Shown here in pieces: positions 1-12,124 of a stretch of 64,000 nucleotides of DNA. This stretch comes from Elusimicrobiota bacterium (GTDB lineage Bacteria; Elusimicrobiota; Elusimicrobia; UBA1565). The stretch's first letter is position 1, and the number at the start of each line of letters is the position of its first letter. Location: assembly GCA_016196755.1 (NCBI GenBank), contig JACPXC010000028.1, forward strand, positions 1 through 64,000, written 5' to 3'. Both the position numbers and the translations under genes were made by a program. The notes under the pieces were generated by a model. That model saw only the letters and a list, made by a program, of their open reading frames with translations. It had not been told where the DNA came from and searched no databases.

Positions 1-192
1 ATACCCTTGAATTCCAAGCAACCCTGTGAGACAATCTTCTTGCATCTGGTGCGGCCTCCTTGTCCTAAGCAACAAGAAGTTACCGCATCAGATGTTTCGT
101 TTTACACGCTATTTCCTACCCACAGTATCCCGTCATGAGCCGAATTAGCTTGCTACTTCCGGCTGCGGGAGGTAACGGACGGACCCTGCATA

Positions 193-1164
193 TTATGGCA
201 ACCCGGGCAGCACCTGGTTGACGATCTCCGGGAAACGCGCTCGGTCGGCAGCCGTAGTGGGCACTGGAGGCTGGTCCGGATCGCTATGTGGGATATTTAT
301 CTCGCTGGAGGAATCGAGGGCGAGCAGAGTCCCCTGTCCGGCTAGCCGCGCCGAGTAACGGACCAAAGAGCTGTCCCGCGGCTGGAAGTCCGAAGTCCGA
401 CGCACCTCGCGCCGGGCGAGGAACATGAGCTCTGCGTCGGCAGTTGGGCCAAGCCGGCGGACGCTGATGCGCTCGCGCCGGGTCCGGTTCCCGCCCTGAT
501 CCTCGGTGACGACGTGGACGACGAAGCGCGGCCAGGCCTCTGGGTCCAAGATGTTCTCGGAGCGCCCCTCTCGCGTGATCTTGTCGGCCAGCTCCTGAAG
601 GGAGGGCGTGCCGAAAGTCCGGAGGAACAAGGGGATATCGGCCTGGAAGCGCGCCTGCTCCGCGGGCGCGGGGTTCGCGACCTCGGAATTCCGGCGCTCA
701 TAAACCCCGCGGCGAACCTCGAAGGGGACGCCATCGCGCCCAGCCGTGATGACGCGCGACTCCATACGGTAGCCGTCCGGGAAGAAGCGCCACAGGCGCT
801 CGTGGGCCATGTAGAGGTCGGGGGATGTATCTGCCTCCCCGTGGGTGCCGATGATCGACAAAGCTAACTCAGTGCGGGTGCGGTCCCCATTGACGGCGCT
901 AGGCCCGCGCAAAACGAACTCGGCGCGCTCGTCGTCGATGAGGCTCATCGAGGAAGGGCGCTCAACGATGCGGCGCACGACCTCCGCGAGCCTTCCCGAA
1001 GGGACATTCCGAGGAGCGAGGCGTTGAATGGAATCAACGGCGATCTGTCGGGCTTGCTCCACCGGCATCGCCGGGAAGAGTTGCGCCGCGCTGGGCTCCG
1101 CGTAAATTGCGGCCGCGATTCCCAATACACATATTGCCACAGACGATTTTTTCTTCGCGTTCAT
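193..1164 (-). CDS. Hypothetical secreted protein
   Basis: 323-aa ORF with N-terminal signal peptide (MNAKKKSSVAICVLGIAAAIYAEPSAAQ) and GGAGG-type SD before the ATG. Confidence 0.7.
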   Translation of the reverse strand: MNAKKKSSVAICVLGIAAAIYAEPSAAQLFPAMPVEQARQIAVDSIQRLAPRNVPSGRLAEVVRRIVERPSSMSLIDDERAEFVLRGPSAVNGDRTRTELALSIIGTHGEADTSPDLYMAHERLWRFFPDGYRMESRVITAGRDGVPFEVRRGVYERRNSEVANPAPAEQARFQADIPLFLRTFGTPSLQELADKITREGRSENILDPEAWPRFVVHVVTEDQGGNRTRRERISVRRLGPTADAELMFLARREVRRTSDFQPRDSSLVRYSARLAGQGTLLALDSSSEINIPHSDPDQPPVPTTAADRARFPEIVNQVLPGLP

Positions 1165-1311
1165 TTTCCTCCGCGTCCCAACTGGAACAGAGGAATGGTA
1201 GGCCAGGCAATGGAAGTTAAATAGGGTCTAGTGGAAGGAGTAGGCCGACCCTACAGCCCCGCGCTGAATGTAGGCCTGCGGGATGTAACGGATGTAACAG
1301 ACTGACACCGC

Positions 1312-2211
1312 TTAGGAGCGGTGCTTTTCGGGGTGGAGGAAGAAGAAGTTCGTCTCGGTGGTGGCGTCGTCCATGCGGGCGAAGGGCTTGAGCTTGCCGG
1401 CTTCGGCCGTGAAGCATTTGTAGCCCAGGCCGCCCAGCAGGTCGATGATGTCGTTGGGGTGGTAGCCGAAGCGCTCCGACCATTTGCGCAGCATCTCGGT
1501 GAAGATGACGGGGCGATGCCTGCGCAGGGTCTCGAGGCCGCCCCTGAAGGCCAGGAGCTCGCCGCCCTCCACGTCGCATTTCACCACGTCCGGAGGCTGG
1601 CCCAATAGCGAGGCGACGTCGTCGAGACGCTTCAGCAGGCCACGCTGGCGCCCCATGACGCCCTGGCCCAGGTCCGCGGCCGAGGCGTTCGCGGAACCGT
1701 GCGCCGAGATCGTGAACTCGACCTCTCCGGACTTGTCCGAGAGGCCGAACGCGTGCGGTGCCACGGCCGTGGCGCGGTTGAGGGCCAGATGGCGCTCGAG
1801 CAGGGCGAAGGTGCTCGGCACGGGCTCGAAGGCGTGGACCCGCACCCCCTTCACACGGCGGGCCAAGGTCATCGCGTACACGCCCACGTTCGCGCCGATG
1901 TCGTAGACCACCCCTCCCTCGGGGACCAAGGAGCAGAGCATCGCCAGCTCCCCGGGCTCGTAATCGCCGAAGTTGAGCATCTCGTAAGGCGCCAAGCGCG
2001 CGTCGCCGCGCACGGCCAACAGCTTGAGGCCCAGGTCCCGCGTGACGACGAAGACTTCGCCGTCGGCGAGCTCGACTTTGGCGACGTTGGAGCCCTTGAG
2101 GAGCTCGGCGTAATCATGCAGGACGCCGTGACTCTCGGTCATCGCCTTGATATAGGAAGGCTTGTCGAGTTCCTTGGCCCGGAACCGGCGGTTCAGGTCG
2201 GCCGCGCTCAT
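1312..2211 (-). CDS. FkbM family methyltransferase
   Basis: SAM-binding VYDIGANVGVYAMTLA, HAFEPVPSTFALLERHLALN and DVVKCDVEGGE motifs. Confidence 0.9.
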   Translation of the reverse strand: MSAADLNRRFRAKELDKPSYIKAMTESHGVLHDYAELLKGSNVAKVELADGEVFVVTRDLGLKLLAVRGDARLAPYEMLNFGDYEPGELAMLCSLVPEGGVVYDIGANVGVYAMTLARRVKGVRVHAFEPVPSTFALLERHLALNRATAVAPHAFGLSDKSGEVEFTISAHGSANASAADLGQGVMGRQRGLLKRLDDVASLLGQPPDVVKCDVEGGELLAFRGGLETLRRHRPVIFTEMLRKWSERFGYHPNDIIDLLGGLGYKCFTAEAGKLKPFARMDDATTETNFFFLHPEKHRS

Positions 2212-3170
2212 AGGTAGCTCTCCACGGTGCGGCGGAACCCCTCTTCGGGCCCGACCTTGGGCGACCAGCCGAGGGCCCGGAGCTTCGACACGTCGGGCAG
2301 GCAGCGGCGGACGGGGCTGGGCACGTAGCCCTCGGACGGCACGGCCCTGACGACGCCTTTCACTCTACCCGGGAAAAGGCGGGCCATCAAATCGGCCAAC
2401 TCCCTGACGCTGAGCTCCGCGGTCTCGTTGGCGAGGTTATACGCCTCCCCCGGCGTCCCTTCGGTCAGCAGCGTCAGCAGGCCGTCGACGGCATCCGAGA
2501 GAAAGCAGAACGACCGGCGGTCGAGGCCGTCGCCCTTGATCGTCACCGCCCGCTTAGCCACCGCGTCGGCCACGAAGTCGGCGAACACGCGCCCGTCATC
2601 GAGCGCCATCCCGGGCCCGTAGGTATGGAAGAGCCGCGCGATGACGGCCGGCAAGCCGTGCTGCCGTTCGTACGCTGCGCACAGCGTCTCGCCCATGCGC
2701 TTGGACTCGGCGTAGCAAGAACGCGAGGCCAGAGGGTCGACCGCGCCCGCCTCGGTCTCCTTGATCGGTTGGCGCGCCTCGGGCACCGAGCCGTAGACCT
2801 CGGCGCTCGACAGGAAGAGGAAACCCTTGGCGCCCCGCTCCTTGGCCAGATCGAGCAGGGCGCGCGTGCCGAACACGTTGGGCGAGAGCACCCCGACCGG
2901 GTCCTTGGCGTAGCGCACCGGGCTGGCGGCGCTGGCCGCATGGACGAGGTAGTCGACCGGTCCGGCGTAAGCCCCGGGCTCCGAGGCGTCCGCGGCCACG
3001 AACCTGAAGTTCCTCCGCTCGCCCGCGCCGAAGCGCTCCCTGGCCTTCGCCGGGTCGCGCCCCAGAGCCACGACCGAGGCGCCCCGCCCCAGCAGTTCCT
3101 CCACGAGGCCCGCCGCCACGAACCCGTAGCCGCCGGCCACAAGGACCGTGGCGCCGGCCAGCGCGCTCAC
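2208..3170 (-). CDS. NAD-dependent epimerase/dehydratase (extended SDR)
   Basis: VAGGYGFVAAGLVEELLGRG Rossmann motif, YAESKRMGE (YxxxK); 4-bp overlap with next gene. Confidence 0.88.
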   Translation of the reverse strand: MSALAGATVLVAGGYGFVAAGLVEELLGRGASVVALGRDPAKARERFGAGERRNFRFVAADASEPGAYAGPVDYLVHAASAASPVRYAKDPVGVLSPNVFGTRALLDLAKERGAKGFLFLSSAEVYGSVPEARQPIKETEAGAVDPLASRSCYAESKRMGETLCAAYERQHGLPAVIARLFHTYGPGMALDDGRVFADFVADAVAKRAVTIKGDGLDRRSFCFLSDAVDGLLTLLTEGTPGEAYNLANETAELSVRELADLMARLFPGRVKGVVRAVPSEGYVPSPVRRCLPDVSKLRALGWSPKVGPEEGFRRTVESYL

Positions 3171-4108
3171 GGCAGGTTCACCGTGTCGGCCACGAAACCG
3201 CGCGGCACGCGCAGGGTCTGCACGAAGATCTTGCGGATGTACTCGCCGATGATCCCGATGGCGAAGAGCTGGGCGCCTGAAAAGAAAGCGATGAGGGTGG
3301 CCAGCATCGTGATGCCGCGCGGCGCCTGGCCGGGCAGGAGGAACTTGCTCGCCACCAGGACCGCCGTGAGCAGGAACCCCAGCGCGGCCAGCCAGAAGCC
3401 CGCCAGGGTCACCATGCGGATCGGGGCGGTGGACGTCGATAGCAGGCCGTTGGCGGCGTAGCGCAGGAGGTCAAAAGGCCCCTGGCTCGAGGTCCCGCCG
3501 GCGCGGGCCGCGCGCCGGTAGGGGATCGCCTTCTGCTTGAAGCCCACCGCCGCGGCCATCCCGCGCAGGTAGAGGTCGTCCTCGGCCGAGCTCAGCATGG
3601 CGTCGAGCGCCCGCCGCGAGGCCAACCGGAACTCCCCGGCATCGAGGTGGACCGGCGCGTCGGAGAGCCGGGCGATGAGCCGGTAATAGAGCCGGCGCAG
3701 GGCCTGGCCGAGGACGCCTTCCTCGCGCCGCTCGATGCGGCCGTAGACGACGTCCCAGCCTTCCTTCCAGCCGGCGATGAAGTCGGCGATGAGCTCGGGC
3801 GGGTCCTGGAGGTCGGCCTGGATGAGGACCACGGCGTCGCCCTTCGCGCGGCCCAGCCCCATCGCGATCGCGCGGTTAGCACCGATGTTGCGCGAGAACC
3901 GCAGCGCCTTCACGGCGGGGTCCTCGGCGCCCAGCCCGCGCAGGAGCTCGAAGGTGCGGTCCGAGGAGCAGTTGTCGGTGTAGATGTGCTCGAAGTCGAA
4001 CTCGCCCTTGAACGGAGCCGCGGCCGCGCGCACGCGGCGCAGGTGCTCGGCGACGTTGGCCTCCTCGTTGAAGCAAGGCGTGACGATCGAGATCAGACGG
4101 CGTCCCAT
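3167..4108 (-). CDS. Glycosyltransferase family 2 (DPM1/ArnC-like) with C-terminal TM helices
   Basis: ISIVTPCFNEEANVAEHL, DAVVLIQADLQDPPELI, two C-terminal hydrophobic segments. Confidence 0.9.
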   Translation of the reverse strand: MGRRLISIVTPCFNEEANVAEHLRRVRAAAAPFKGEFDFEHIYTDNCSSDRTFELLRGLGAEDPAVKALRFSRNIGANRAIAMGLGRAKGDAVVLIQADLQDPPELIADFIAGWKEGWDVVYGRIERREEGVLGQALRRLYYRLIARLSDAPVHLDAGEFRLASRRALDAMLSSAEDDLYLRGMAAAVGFKQKAIPYRRAARAGGTSSQGPFDLLRYAANGLLSTSTAPIRMVTLAGFWLAALGFLLTAVLVASKFLLPGQAPRGITMLATLIAFFSGAQLFAIGIIGEYIRKIFVQTLRVPRGFVADTVNLP

Positions 4109-4129
4109 AGGCCCCTCAGGATACCAGAC

Positions 4130-5604
4130 TCACGGCGACACCGTCAGCACCATGGCTTTCTCCACGTCGAGCACGCGCACGGAGGGATAGGGCAGGACGC
4201 GGCCGCTGATGCTCACGCCTTCCGGGACGAAGACGACGTCCGGCCGGAGCACGTCCGCCTCCCGGCTCCGGTCCCCGGTCCACACCCGCACCGCGCCGGT
4301 GGCGTCCCACGACGCCAGGAGCAGGGGCGCCCTCTGCCCGACGTAAAATCCCGGCCACCCGATGAGCAGCGTCGCGTCGGGCGGCGCCAGGCCGAGGTTC
4401 GACAGGAGCAGCGCGCGCGCGGACGCTTGGATGCGCGCGGACTCCGCCCAATAGCCGGCAAAGCCCACGTGCGCGGCCATAAACAGCGAGCAGGCCGCCG
4501 TGCCGGCCAGCGCCCAGCGCCGGCGCCGCGCGCCGGCCATCGCCAGAGCGGCGCCTGCCAGGGCCAGCCCGCCCACCGGGACCAGGTTGATGCGGTTCAT
4601 GTGGGTCAGCGGGGTGGGCCGGTAGTCCGAAAGGGCAATCGGCAGGTAGCCGAGGACGAACAGCGCCGCGCCGAAGAGGGCGAGGCGCCGAGCCCGAGCG
4701 CCGGCGGCCTCGGGCCCTTCGGGCAGGAGCTTCCATGCCCCCCAAGGCAGGGCCGCAGCCGCTAGCGCGGTCAGCGGGGCTGCCGCGAGCCCGTCGCGCG
4801 CGCCCAAGAGCGCTCCCTTGACGATGCGCCAGCCAAACGAGGTCTCCAGGGCGCGCAAGCCGACGAGCAAGGCGTTGACGGGCGACAGGAGCAGCTGCTT
4901 GTTGTACTCGACGCCGAAGACCTGGCGCACGACGAAAAAGCGGTAAAAGAGCACGAGCGCCGCGGCCCCCGCCGCGGCCGCCAGGCCGGCGCGCGAACGG
5001 CGGCGCGCCTCCCCTTCCGCGGCCTCCGGCAGGACCGTCCAGGCGAGGAACTGGAACAGGCTTTGGTCGTAGAACGAGAGCGACAGCAGGAGCAGAAGGG
5101 CCGAAGCCCCCAACGACGCGCGCCGGCCGCGCTTCACCCAGTCCAGATGCGCCAGCGTGGCGAACAAAAACAGGGCCCACGACGTCGGGATGATCACCGT
5201 CATCGGCCAGAACAGCGCGGCGTCCTTGTTGGGATAGCTCAGCGCGAACACCGCGCCCAGCGCCGCCGCCCGCGGACCGGCGCCGTACTCGGCCAGCACC
5301 AGGGCCCCGGCCCAGGCCGCCGCGAGGTTGGCGGCCAGCGCCGCGGCCTGCCAGCCCAGCGGCGCCAAGCCGAAGGTCGTATAGAGGCCGGCCAAGAGCG
5401 GCGCGTCGAGCGGCCGGAAATGCAGGGACGGGGAGTCCTTCAGAAGCGCGGCCAGCCTGGCCGCGAAGCCGTCCGGCGCAAAGCGCATGACGCTCAAGAA
5501 CCACCAGTCGTCGTGGTAGAAGCCCAGCTCGGCGATCAGCGGGCCGCCGTAGGCCAAAAACGCCGCGGCGGCCAAGAAAAGCGCCGTCCGCGGACCGACG
5601 CCGG

Positions 5605-5608
<4 letters not shown>
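4130..5608 (-). CDS. Polytopic membrane protein, possibly GT-C-like
   Basis: 492 aa, many TM segments; last gene of the glycan operon. Confidence 0.65.
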
Positions 5609-7293
<1,685 letters not shown>

Positions 7294-7359
7294 ATCGACA
7301 TGATAGCAATTGAGGCGCGGACGGTCAGGGTGCGAGGCTGCGCGACACGTCGGCCTCCA

Positions 7360-9312
7360 CTATGAACGGCCTCGGGAACTCTCCCGGGGCGCGTCCCAGA
7401 GCGACTGGCGGTCCATGAAGCTCGGGAGCAGGAGCTGCAACAGCATGCGCGGATAGTAGCGGGCCGGGGCGTCTTTGTCAGCCATGCGTTCGCGCCGCCA
7501 CTCCAGCTCCGCGGCCAGGCGCTTGAAGCCGAGATATGAGGCCGCGTCGCGCAGGTCGAAGGCCCAGCCGCGCGGCATGTTGATGAGGGCCTGCAGCGAG
7601 GCCAGGGTCAGGAACGCCCCGGCGGCCCAGAGCCAGCCGATCGGCGAGTTGGCCGCGGCGGCCAAGCCGCCCTGTTCGAACAGGTATGAGGTCGCGGGCA
7701 TAGCCCAGGTCCAGAGAGCCGTGCCGGCGGCCAGGAAGGCCAGCACCGAAACGGCCTCAGCCGCCGGACCGCCCAAGGAGATCGCCACGCGCTTCCAGGT
7801 CGACTCCGGCAGCGACTCGAATCTTGTCACCCCGCCGCCGCTGCTCCAGACCCTCAAGGCAACCGGCTTGCCGCCCAAAAGCCAGCCGGTCACCCAGTGG
7901 CCGAGCTCATGGAGGAATACCTGGACCCACAGGTACGCCCGCAGAGGGGCGGCAACGAGGTTCACGAGAAGCTGGAAGAGCGACCCGCCGCCCACGGCCT
8001 CGCGCCAGAGGTCCGGGAAGGCGTTGGCGATGAGGCCGGAGACCGCATGGTCGGTCTGGGTCCGCCCCAGAGCGGCGCGCTCGGCCACGCCCTGGAGGTT
8101 GGCGCGCATCCGCGCGGCCGCCGCCGACGAGCCCGGCAAGCCCTTGAGCACTCCCTTCGCCCAGTCGACGGAGTCGTAGAAGGCGTCGATCGCCCCGGCG
8201 CGCTCCTTGAGGGCGGTATAGAAGCGGCGGGGAGCCGACGGGTCCTCCGAGGTGATGAGCTTCGAGATGGCTTCTGGCTCGAGCGCGGCCACGAGCTCAC
8301 CCACGGGCCCGAGCCCCCCCACTTCGGAGCCCTGCGCCAAGCCGAACTCAGCGGCCCGCCCGGCAGGCAAGACAAGGGCGAAGCTGTGCGCCGGCGTCCC
8401 TTCGACCAGCGGCACGCGGCGCCAGGAGGTCCCGGGCGGCGAGGCCGGGACGTCGGCGGCCACCGAGGCCACCTTGCCCGCGGCGTCGATGAAGACGTAA
8501 TCGACCGCTATGAGCATGTTCTTCTGGATGTACTCGTGGCGGCCGTTGGTCTGCAGCACGAACAGAAGACCGTCTTGGGGCACCCGTTCCCGGCCGCTCA
8601 TCCCGCGCGCCAACTCCTCTTGGCTGACCGCCAGCTCCACCGCAGCGGAGCGCCCTCCGGGAAGGATGAGGCTGGCCGTCCGCGGCCCCGCCGGGACCTG
8701 GAGCAGCGCAAGCCGGGTGCGGCGGTCGGACTCCGCGCCTTGGACCGCGACGTCACCCTGGGAGACCGAGCCGTGATATAGCTTGTCGAGCGCGCGCCCC
8801 GCGTCGGCGCCCTTTTTGGAAAGCTCGACCGCCGTGGAGCGCAGGGTCTCGCGGCCGGGGGCCTTGACGGCGGCCTCGGGGGTCGGGGCGGCTAGGGCGG
8901 AGGGCGCCGCGATGACGCCGCGCGACACCGCGCGGGATTGCATCGGCGACGCCGCGGCCGCCGGCGGCGCGGCGAGGGCTTGCGGCTGGGCGACTGCAGC
9001 ATGGGCGGACGGCGACGCCAGCGGCGAAGCGGCTGCGGCGACGGCGTAGGCCGCGGCGCGGTTGGTAGGAATGGCCGCGGGGACCGGGCTCAGCGCCGAG
9101 ACGCCCAGGGTCGGCACGGAGAGGACGACGGCGTTCGGCGCGGTCTGGCCCAGGGTCCCCGTGCGCGACCCGGCGCCGCCTACGCCCGAGACCGGGGCCT
9201 GTGCGCCGGAGCCCGTGCGCGTGACGACCTGGGCGGCGGCGGGCGGGACGCTCTGGAATACCAGGCCGAGGGCCAGGACCAGCGAGAGCGCGCGGGAGGC
9301 TAGGGTGCGCAT
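7360..9312 (-). CDS. Signal peptide, Ala/Pro-rich leader, DUF192 and M50-like site-2 protease fusion
   Basis: MRTLASRALSLVLALGLVFQ signal; DUF192-like 'ELARGMSGRERVPQDGLLFVL...IQKNMLIAVDYVFID'; HELGHWVTGWLLGG zinc motif. Start moved to ATG at 9312. Confidence 0.75.
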   Translation of the reverse strand: MRTLASRALSLVLALGLVFQSVPPAAAQVVTRTGSGAQAPVSGVGGAGSRTGTLGQTAPNAVVLSVPTLGVSALSPVPAAIPTNRAAAYAVAAAASPLASPSAHAAVAQPQALAAPPAAAASPMQSRAVSRGVIAAPSALAAPTPEAAVKAPGRETLRSTAVELSKKGADAGRALDKLYHGSVSQGDVAVQGAESDRRTRLALLQVPAGPRTASLILPGGRSAAVELAVSQEELARGMSGRERVPQDGLLFVLQTNGRHEYIQKNMLIAVDYVFIDAAGKVASVAADVPASPPGTSWRRVPLVEGTPAHSFALVLPAGRAAEFGLAQGSEVGGLGPVGELVAALEPEAISKLITSEDPSAPRRFYTALKERAGAIDAFYDSVDWAKGVLKGLPGSSAAAARMRANLQGVAERAALGRTQTDHAVSGLIANAFPDLWREAVGGGSLFQLLVNLVAAPLRAYLWVQVFLHELGHWVTGWLLGGKPVALRVWSSGGGVTRFESLPESTWKRVAISLGGPAAEAVSVLAFLAAGTALWTWAMPATSYLFEQGGLAAAANSPIGWLWAAGAFLTLASLQALINMPRGWAFDLRDAASYLGFKRLAAELEWRRERMADKDAPARYYPRMLLQLLLPSFMDRQSLWDAPRESSRGRS

Positions 9313-9510
9313 GGCTTCCCTAAGTATGGCCTGGAGCGCTCTCCGGGTCCACGGCCCGAGGCTCACTTCAAAGGGGGTCTAATGGATGGGTCCTTCTGGG
9401 CCTTTGGGCCCGGGTGAGGAGACGGGCTCCGGCCGTCCCGGTCCGACTCCATGACCTGCCCACCGAAGCCCCTTGACTCCCCCCGGCCGCGACTCTAGAC
9501 TACCGGCACT

Positions 9511-11025
9511 ATGCGCGAGACGATCGCTTGGGCCGCCGCCGCCGTCCCCGCGGCCGCGGCCCTGGCCTATCCTTGGTTGCTCTACCATCCGTCGTCCTGG
9601 CCGGCGGCCTGGGCCGGCGCGCTCTGCCTGGCCGCCGCCGCGGCCCTCGGCCGTTCTGCGGGCGGCTTCTGGGACGGGCGCCGCCGTGCGCTGGGCGCGC
9701 TGGCCGCTATCCTCTGGGGCGCTTATCTGCTCTTGTGGAGCCGCGGCCTGACCCTCTGGCTGCTCGACCTGGCCTTCGCGGCGGCGGCGCTCCTGCTCTG
9801 GCTCGGACGCGGTCGCGCGGTCCCGCTGTTGGGCAGCCTGGGCGTCGTGACGGCCATCGGTGCCCGCCATCTCGGCCATCCGGCGGCGGTGCTCGCCGTC
9901 GACCTGCTCTATGCCGCCGCGGCCCTGCGCTACGGCGGCGACGTGGCTGAGCGGCTCGCCCGGCCCGCGCCGTCCGACCACGGGGCCTTGGCGCGCGCTC
10001 GGCGGCTGCGCGGCGCAGGCTGGGCGGCGGGCGCGGCGTTTTTGGCGTTCTTCGCGCTTCACGGCGCCCGACAGACGCTGATGATGGTGTCGCCCGCCCG
10101 GCGCCGGGCCCGGCTCGCGGCGCTGAGCCCTCGCTTTCCCATCCAGGACCCCGGCACGCTCTCGCCGTCGGCCGCCCGCCTCAGGGCGCACGTGCTCGAA
10201 CTCGCGAAGGGCGAGCGCTCGGCCTACGAGCCGGCGGCGCAGCAGCGCGCGCGGCGCTACATCTCCGCGCAGCTGGCTTCGGCGGGCTACGCGGTGCGAG
10301 AGCTGCCCTATGCGCCGGAGCGCTCTTTGGGGTTCGTACGCACGGCTCCGTTCTGCAACCTGGAGGCCGTCGCCCCCGGGACGGGTCCGGCGTGGGTCGT
10401 CGGCGCGCACTACGACTCGGCGCCGGGTACGCCGGGGGCCGACGACAACGCCAGCGGGGTGGCGGTCCTGCTCGAAGCGGCTCGCCTACTGAAGGAAGGG
10501 GCACCGGGCCGCGAGGTCCGCTTCGTAGCGTTCGACGCGGAGGAACCGCCCGCCTTCGGCAGCCGCGACATGGGGAGCTACCGCTACGCGCGAGGGCTCA
10601 GGCGGAAAGGCGTGCCGGTACACGCGCTGGTCAACCTCGAGATGCTCGGCTACTTCAACCCGCGGCCCGGCTCGCAGCTCTACCCGCCCTTCCTGCACCT
10701 GCTCTACCCCGACCGGGGCGACTCGCTGGGCCTCGTGAGCAACGTGCGGAGCGTCCCGCTGATGCGGGAGTTCCTCGCCTCCTGGCGGCGGCACTCCCGG
10801 CTGACGATGCATGGGACCGTCCTGCCCTCGGTGGTCTCCGCGGTGGCGCTCTCCGACCAGCTCAACTTCTGGTCGGAAGGCTACCGCGCGGTGATGGTCT
10901 CGGACACCTCGTTCTTCCGCTATCCCGAGTATCACCAGGGCGGCGACACGGCGGAGAAGCTCGACTACGAGACGATGGCGGAGGCGGCCCGGACGCTCGC
11001 CGCAGTGCTGCGCGAGCGGCGATGA
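9511..11025 (+). CDS. M28 family aminopeptidase with N-terminal TM region
   Basis: AHYDSAPGTPGADDNASGVAVLLEAAR, VAFDAEEPPAFGS, MVSDTSFFRYPEYHQGGDTAEKLDY. Confidence 0.9.
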   Translation: MRETIAWAAAAVPAAAALAYPWLLYHPSSWPAAWAGALCLAAAAALGRSAGGFWDGRRRALGALAAILWGAYLLLWSRGLTLWLLDLAFAAAALLLWLGRGRAVPLLGSLGVVTAIGARHLGHPAAVLAVDLLYAAAALRYGGDVAERLARPAPSDHGALARARRLRGAGWAAGAAFLAFFALHGARQTLMMVSPARRRARLAALSPRFPIQDPGTLSPSAARLRAHVLELAKGERSAYEPAAQQRARRYISAQLASAGYAVRELPYAPERSLGFVRTAPFCNLEAVAPGTGPAWVVGAHYDSAPGTPGADDNASGVAVLLEAARLLKEGAPGREVRFVAFDAEEPPAFGSRDMGSYRYARGLRRKGVPVHALVNLEMLGYFNPRPGSQLYPPFLHLLYPDRGDSLGLVSNVRSVPLMREFLASWRRHSRLTMHGTVLPSVVSAVALSDQLNFWSEGYRAVMVSDTSFFRYPEYHQGGDTAEKLDYETMAEAARTLAAVLRERR

Positions 11026-12017
11026 AGACCGCCGCTCCTCCTCCGGGCAGGTCCCCGCTCGTCGCCGTCTTGGCTTCGTTCTTCCTCTACTTCATGCCGG
11101 GGGCCGGTCAGATGTACGCGGGCCGCGGCCGGCGCGGCCTGGCCTTCCTGTTCGGGACATATGCGGGAGCTTTCGCGCTCCTCTACGCGCAGGTGACTTT
11201 CCTCCCGGGAGGAGCCCGTTGGCTCGTGGGCGCGCTGCTGGCGGCCTGGTGGTGCTTCATGGCCGTCGATGCCTACCGGTGCGCGCTTGAGTCCCCGCCC
11301 GCGATCGAGGACGCCGGAAGAGCGGCCTTCGCCGGGCCGTTCGAACCGGCCTCTCCGGCCCTGCGCTGGACCTGGGCCGCGACTCGGGCGCTCATGCTGT
11401 GCTGCGGAGCCTTTTTGCTTTTGGTCGTGCTCTTGGCCGGGCTGAGCGCGGCAGCGGCGGCGGTCAAGGCGGGGGCTCCTCTCTCGGCGGCAATCCCGCT
11501 CGCCGTCGCGGCTGCGGGCGCCGCATGCCTCAATTGGCTCGCAATCCGGGGACGTCTCGTCTACGCCGCCGCCGCCGGCTCGGCCCCCTTGCCCGCCGAC
11601 CGCCTGCGGGGGGAGGTACGGCGGTTCGCCGCCGAGGCGTCCGTCGCGGGCGTCTTCCTGGCCTTCTGCGTCTTCGTCACTCAGGGCATTTGGCGCGACT
11701 TGTATCGAGTCTCCAAGGACGGGGCCACGCGCGGCCGGCTGACGGCGCTGCGGACCGCGGTCCAGCAAGCCCGCGACGCCGAGCTGGGATTGGCGCCCGG
11801 CGACCTCAGCGAGCTCTCTCCGAAGTTCATCGACTCCGTTCCCGCCGCGGAGCTCCGGGTATCCGCCTTCCGGAGGCTCCATGAGGACTCGGGCGCGGTG
11901 CGAGTCGGGTCCGCGGCCACCGACGAAGGCGGGTGGCTCTATGACGCCGAGGCGGGGGCCGTCTTCGTCAACTGCACGCATACCGACTCCAAGCTCAGCG
12001 TCTGGAGCGTCTATTGA
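11022..12017 (+). CDS. Hypothetical membrane protein
   Basis: ATGA overlap with M28 gene; several TM segments; 331 aa in the 10392..12017 frame. Confidence 0.65.
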   Translation: MKTAAPPPGRSPLVAVLASFFLYFMPGAGQMYAGRGRRGLAFLFGTYAGAFALLYAQVTFLPGGARWLVGALLAAWWCFMAVDAYRCALESPPAIEDAGRAAFAGPFEPASPALRWTWAATRALMLCCGAFLLLVVLLAGLSAAAAAVKAGAPLSAAIPLAVAAAGAACLNWLAIRGRLVYAAAAGSAPLPADRLRGEVRRFAAEASVAGVFLAFCVFVTQGIWRDLYRVSKDGATRGRLTALRTAVQQARDAELGLAPGDLSELSPKFIDSVPAAELRVSAFRRLHEDSGAVRVGSAATDEGGWLYDAEAGAVFVNCTHTDSKLSVWSVY

Positions 12018-12124
12018 CCGGACAACCCTTCGACGCATACCGCCCGTCGCGCTGCCTGTTCTTCGCGATCGGGCCGAAGTAAGCCGCGAGCACTTTATCG
12101 GACCGGGTGATTTAGGAGGCAGCC

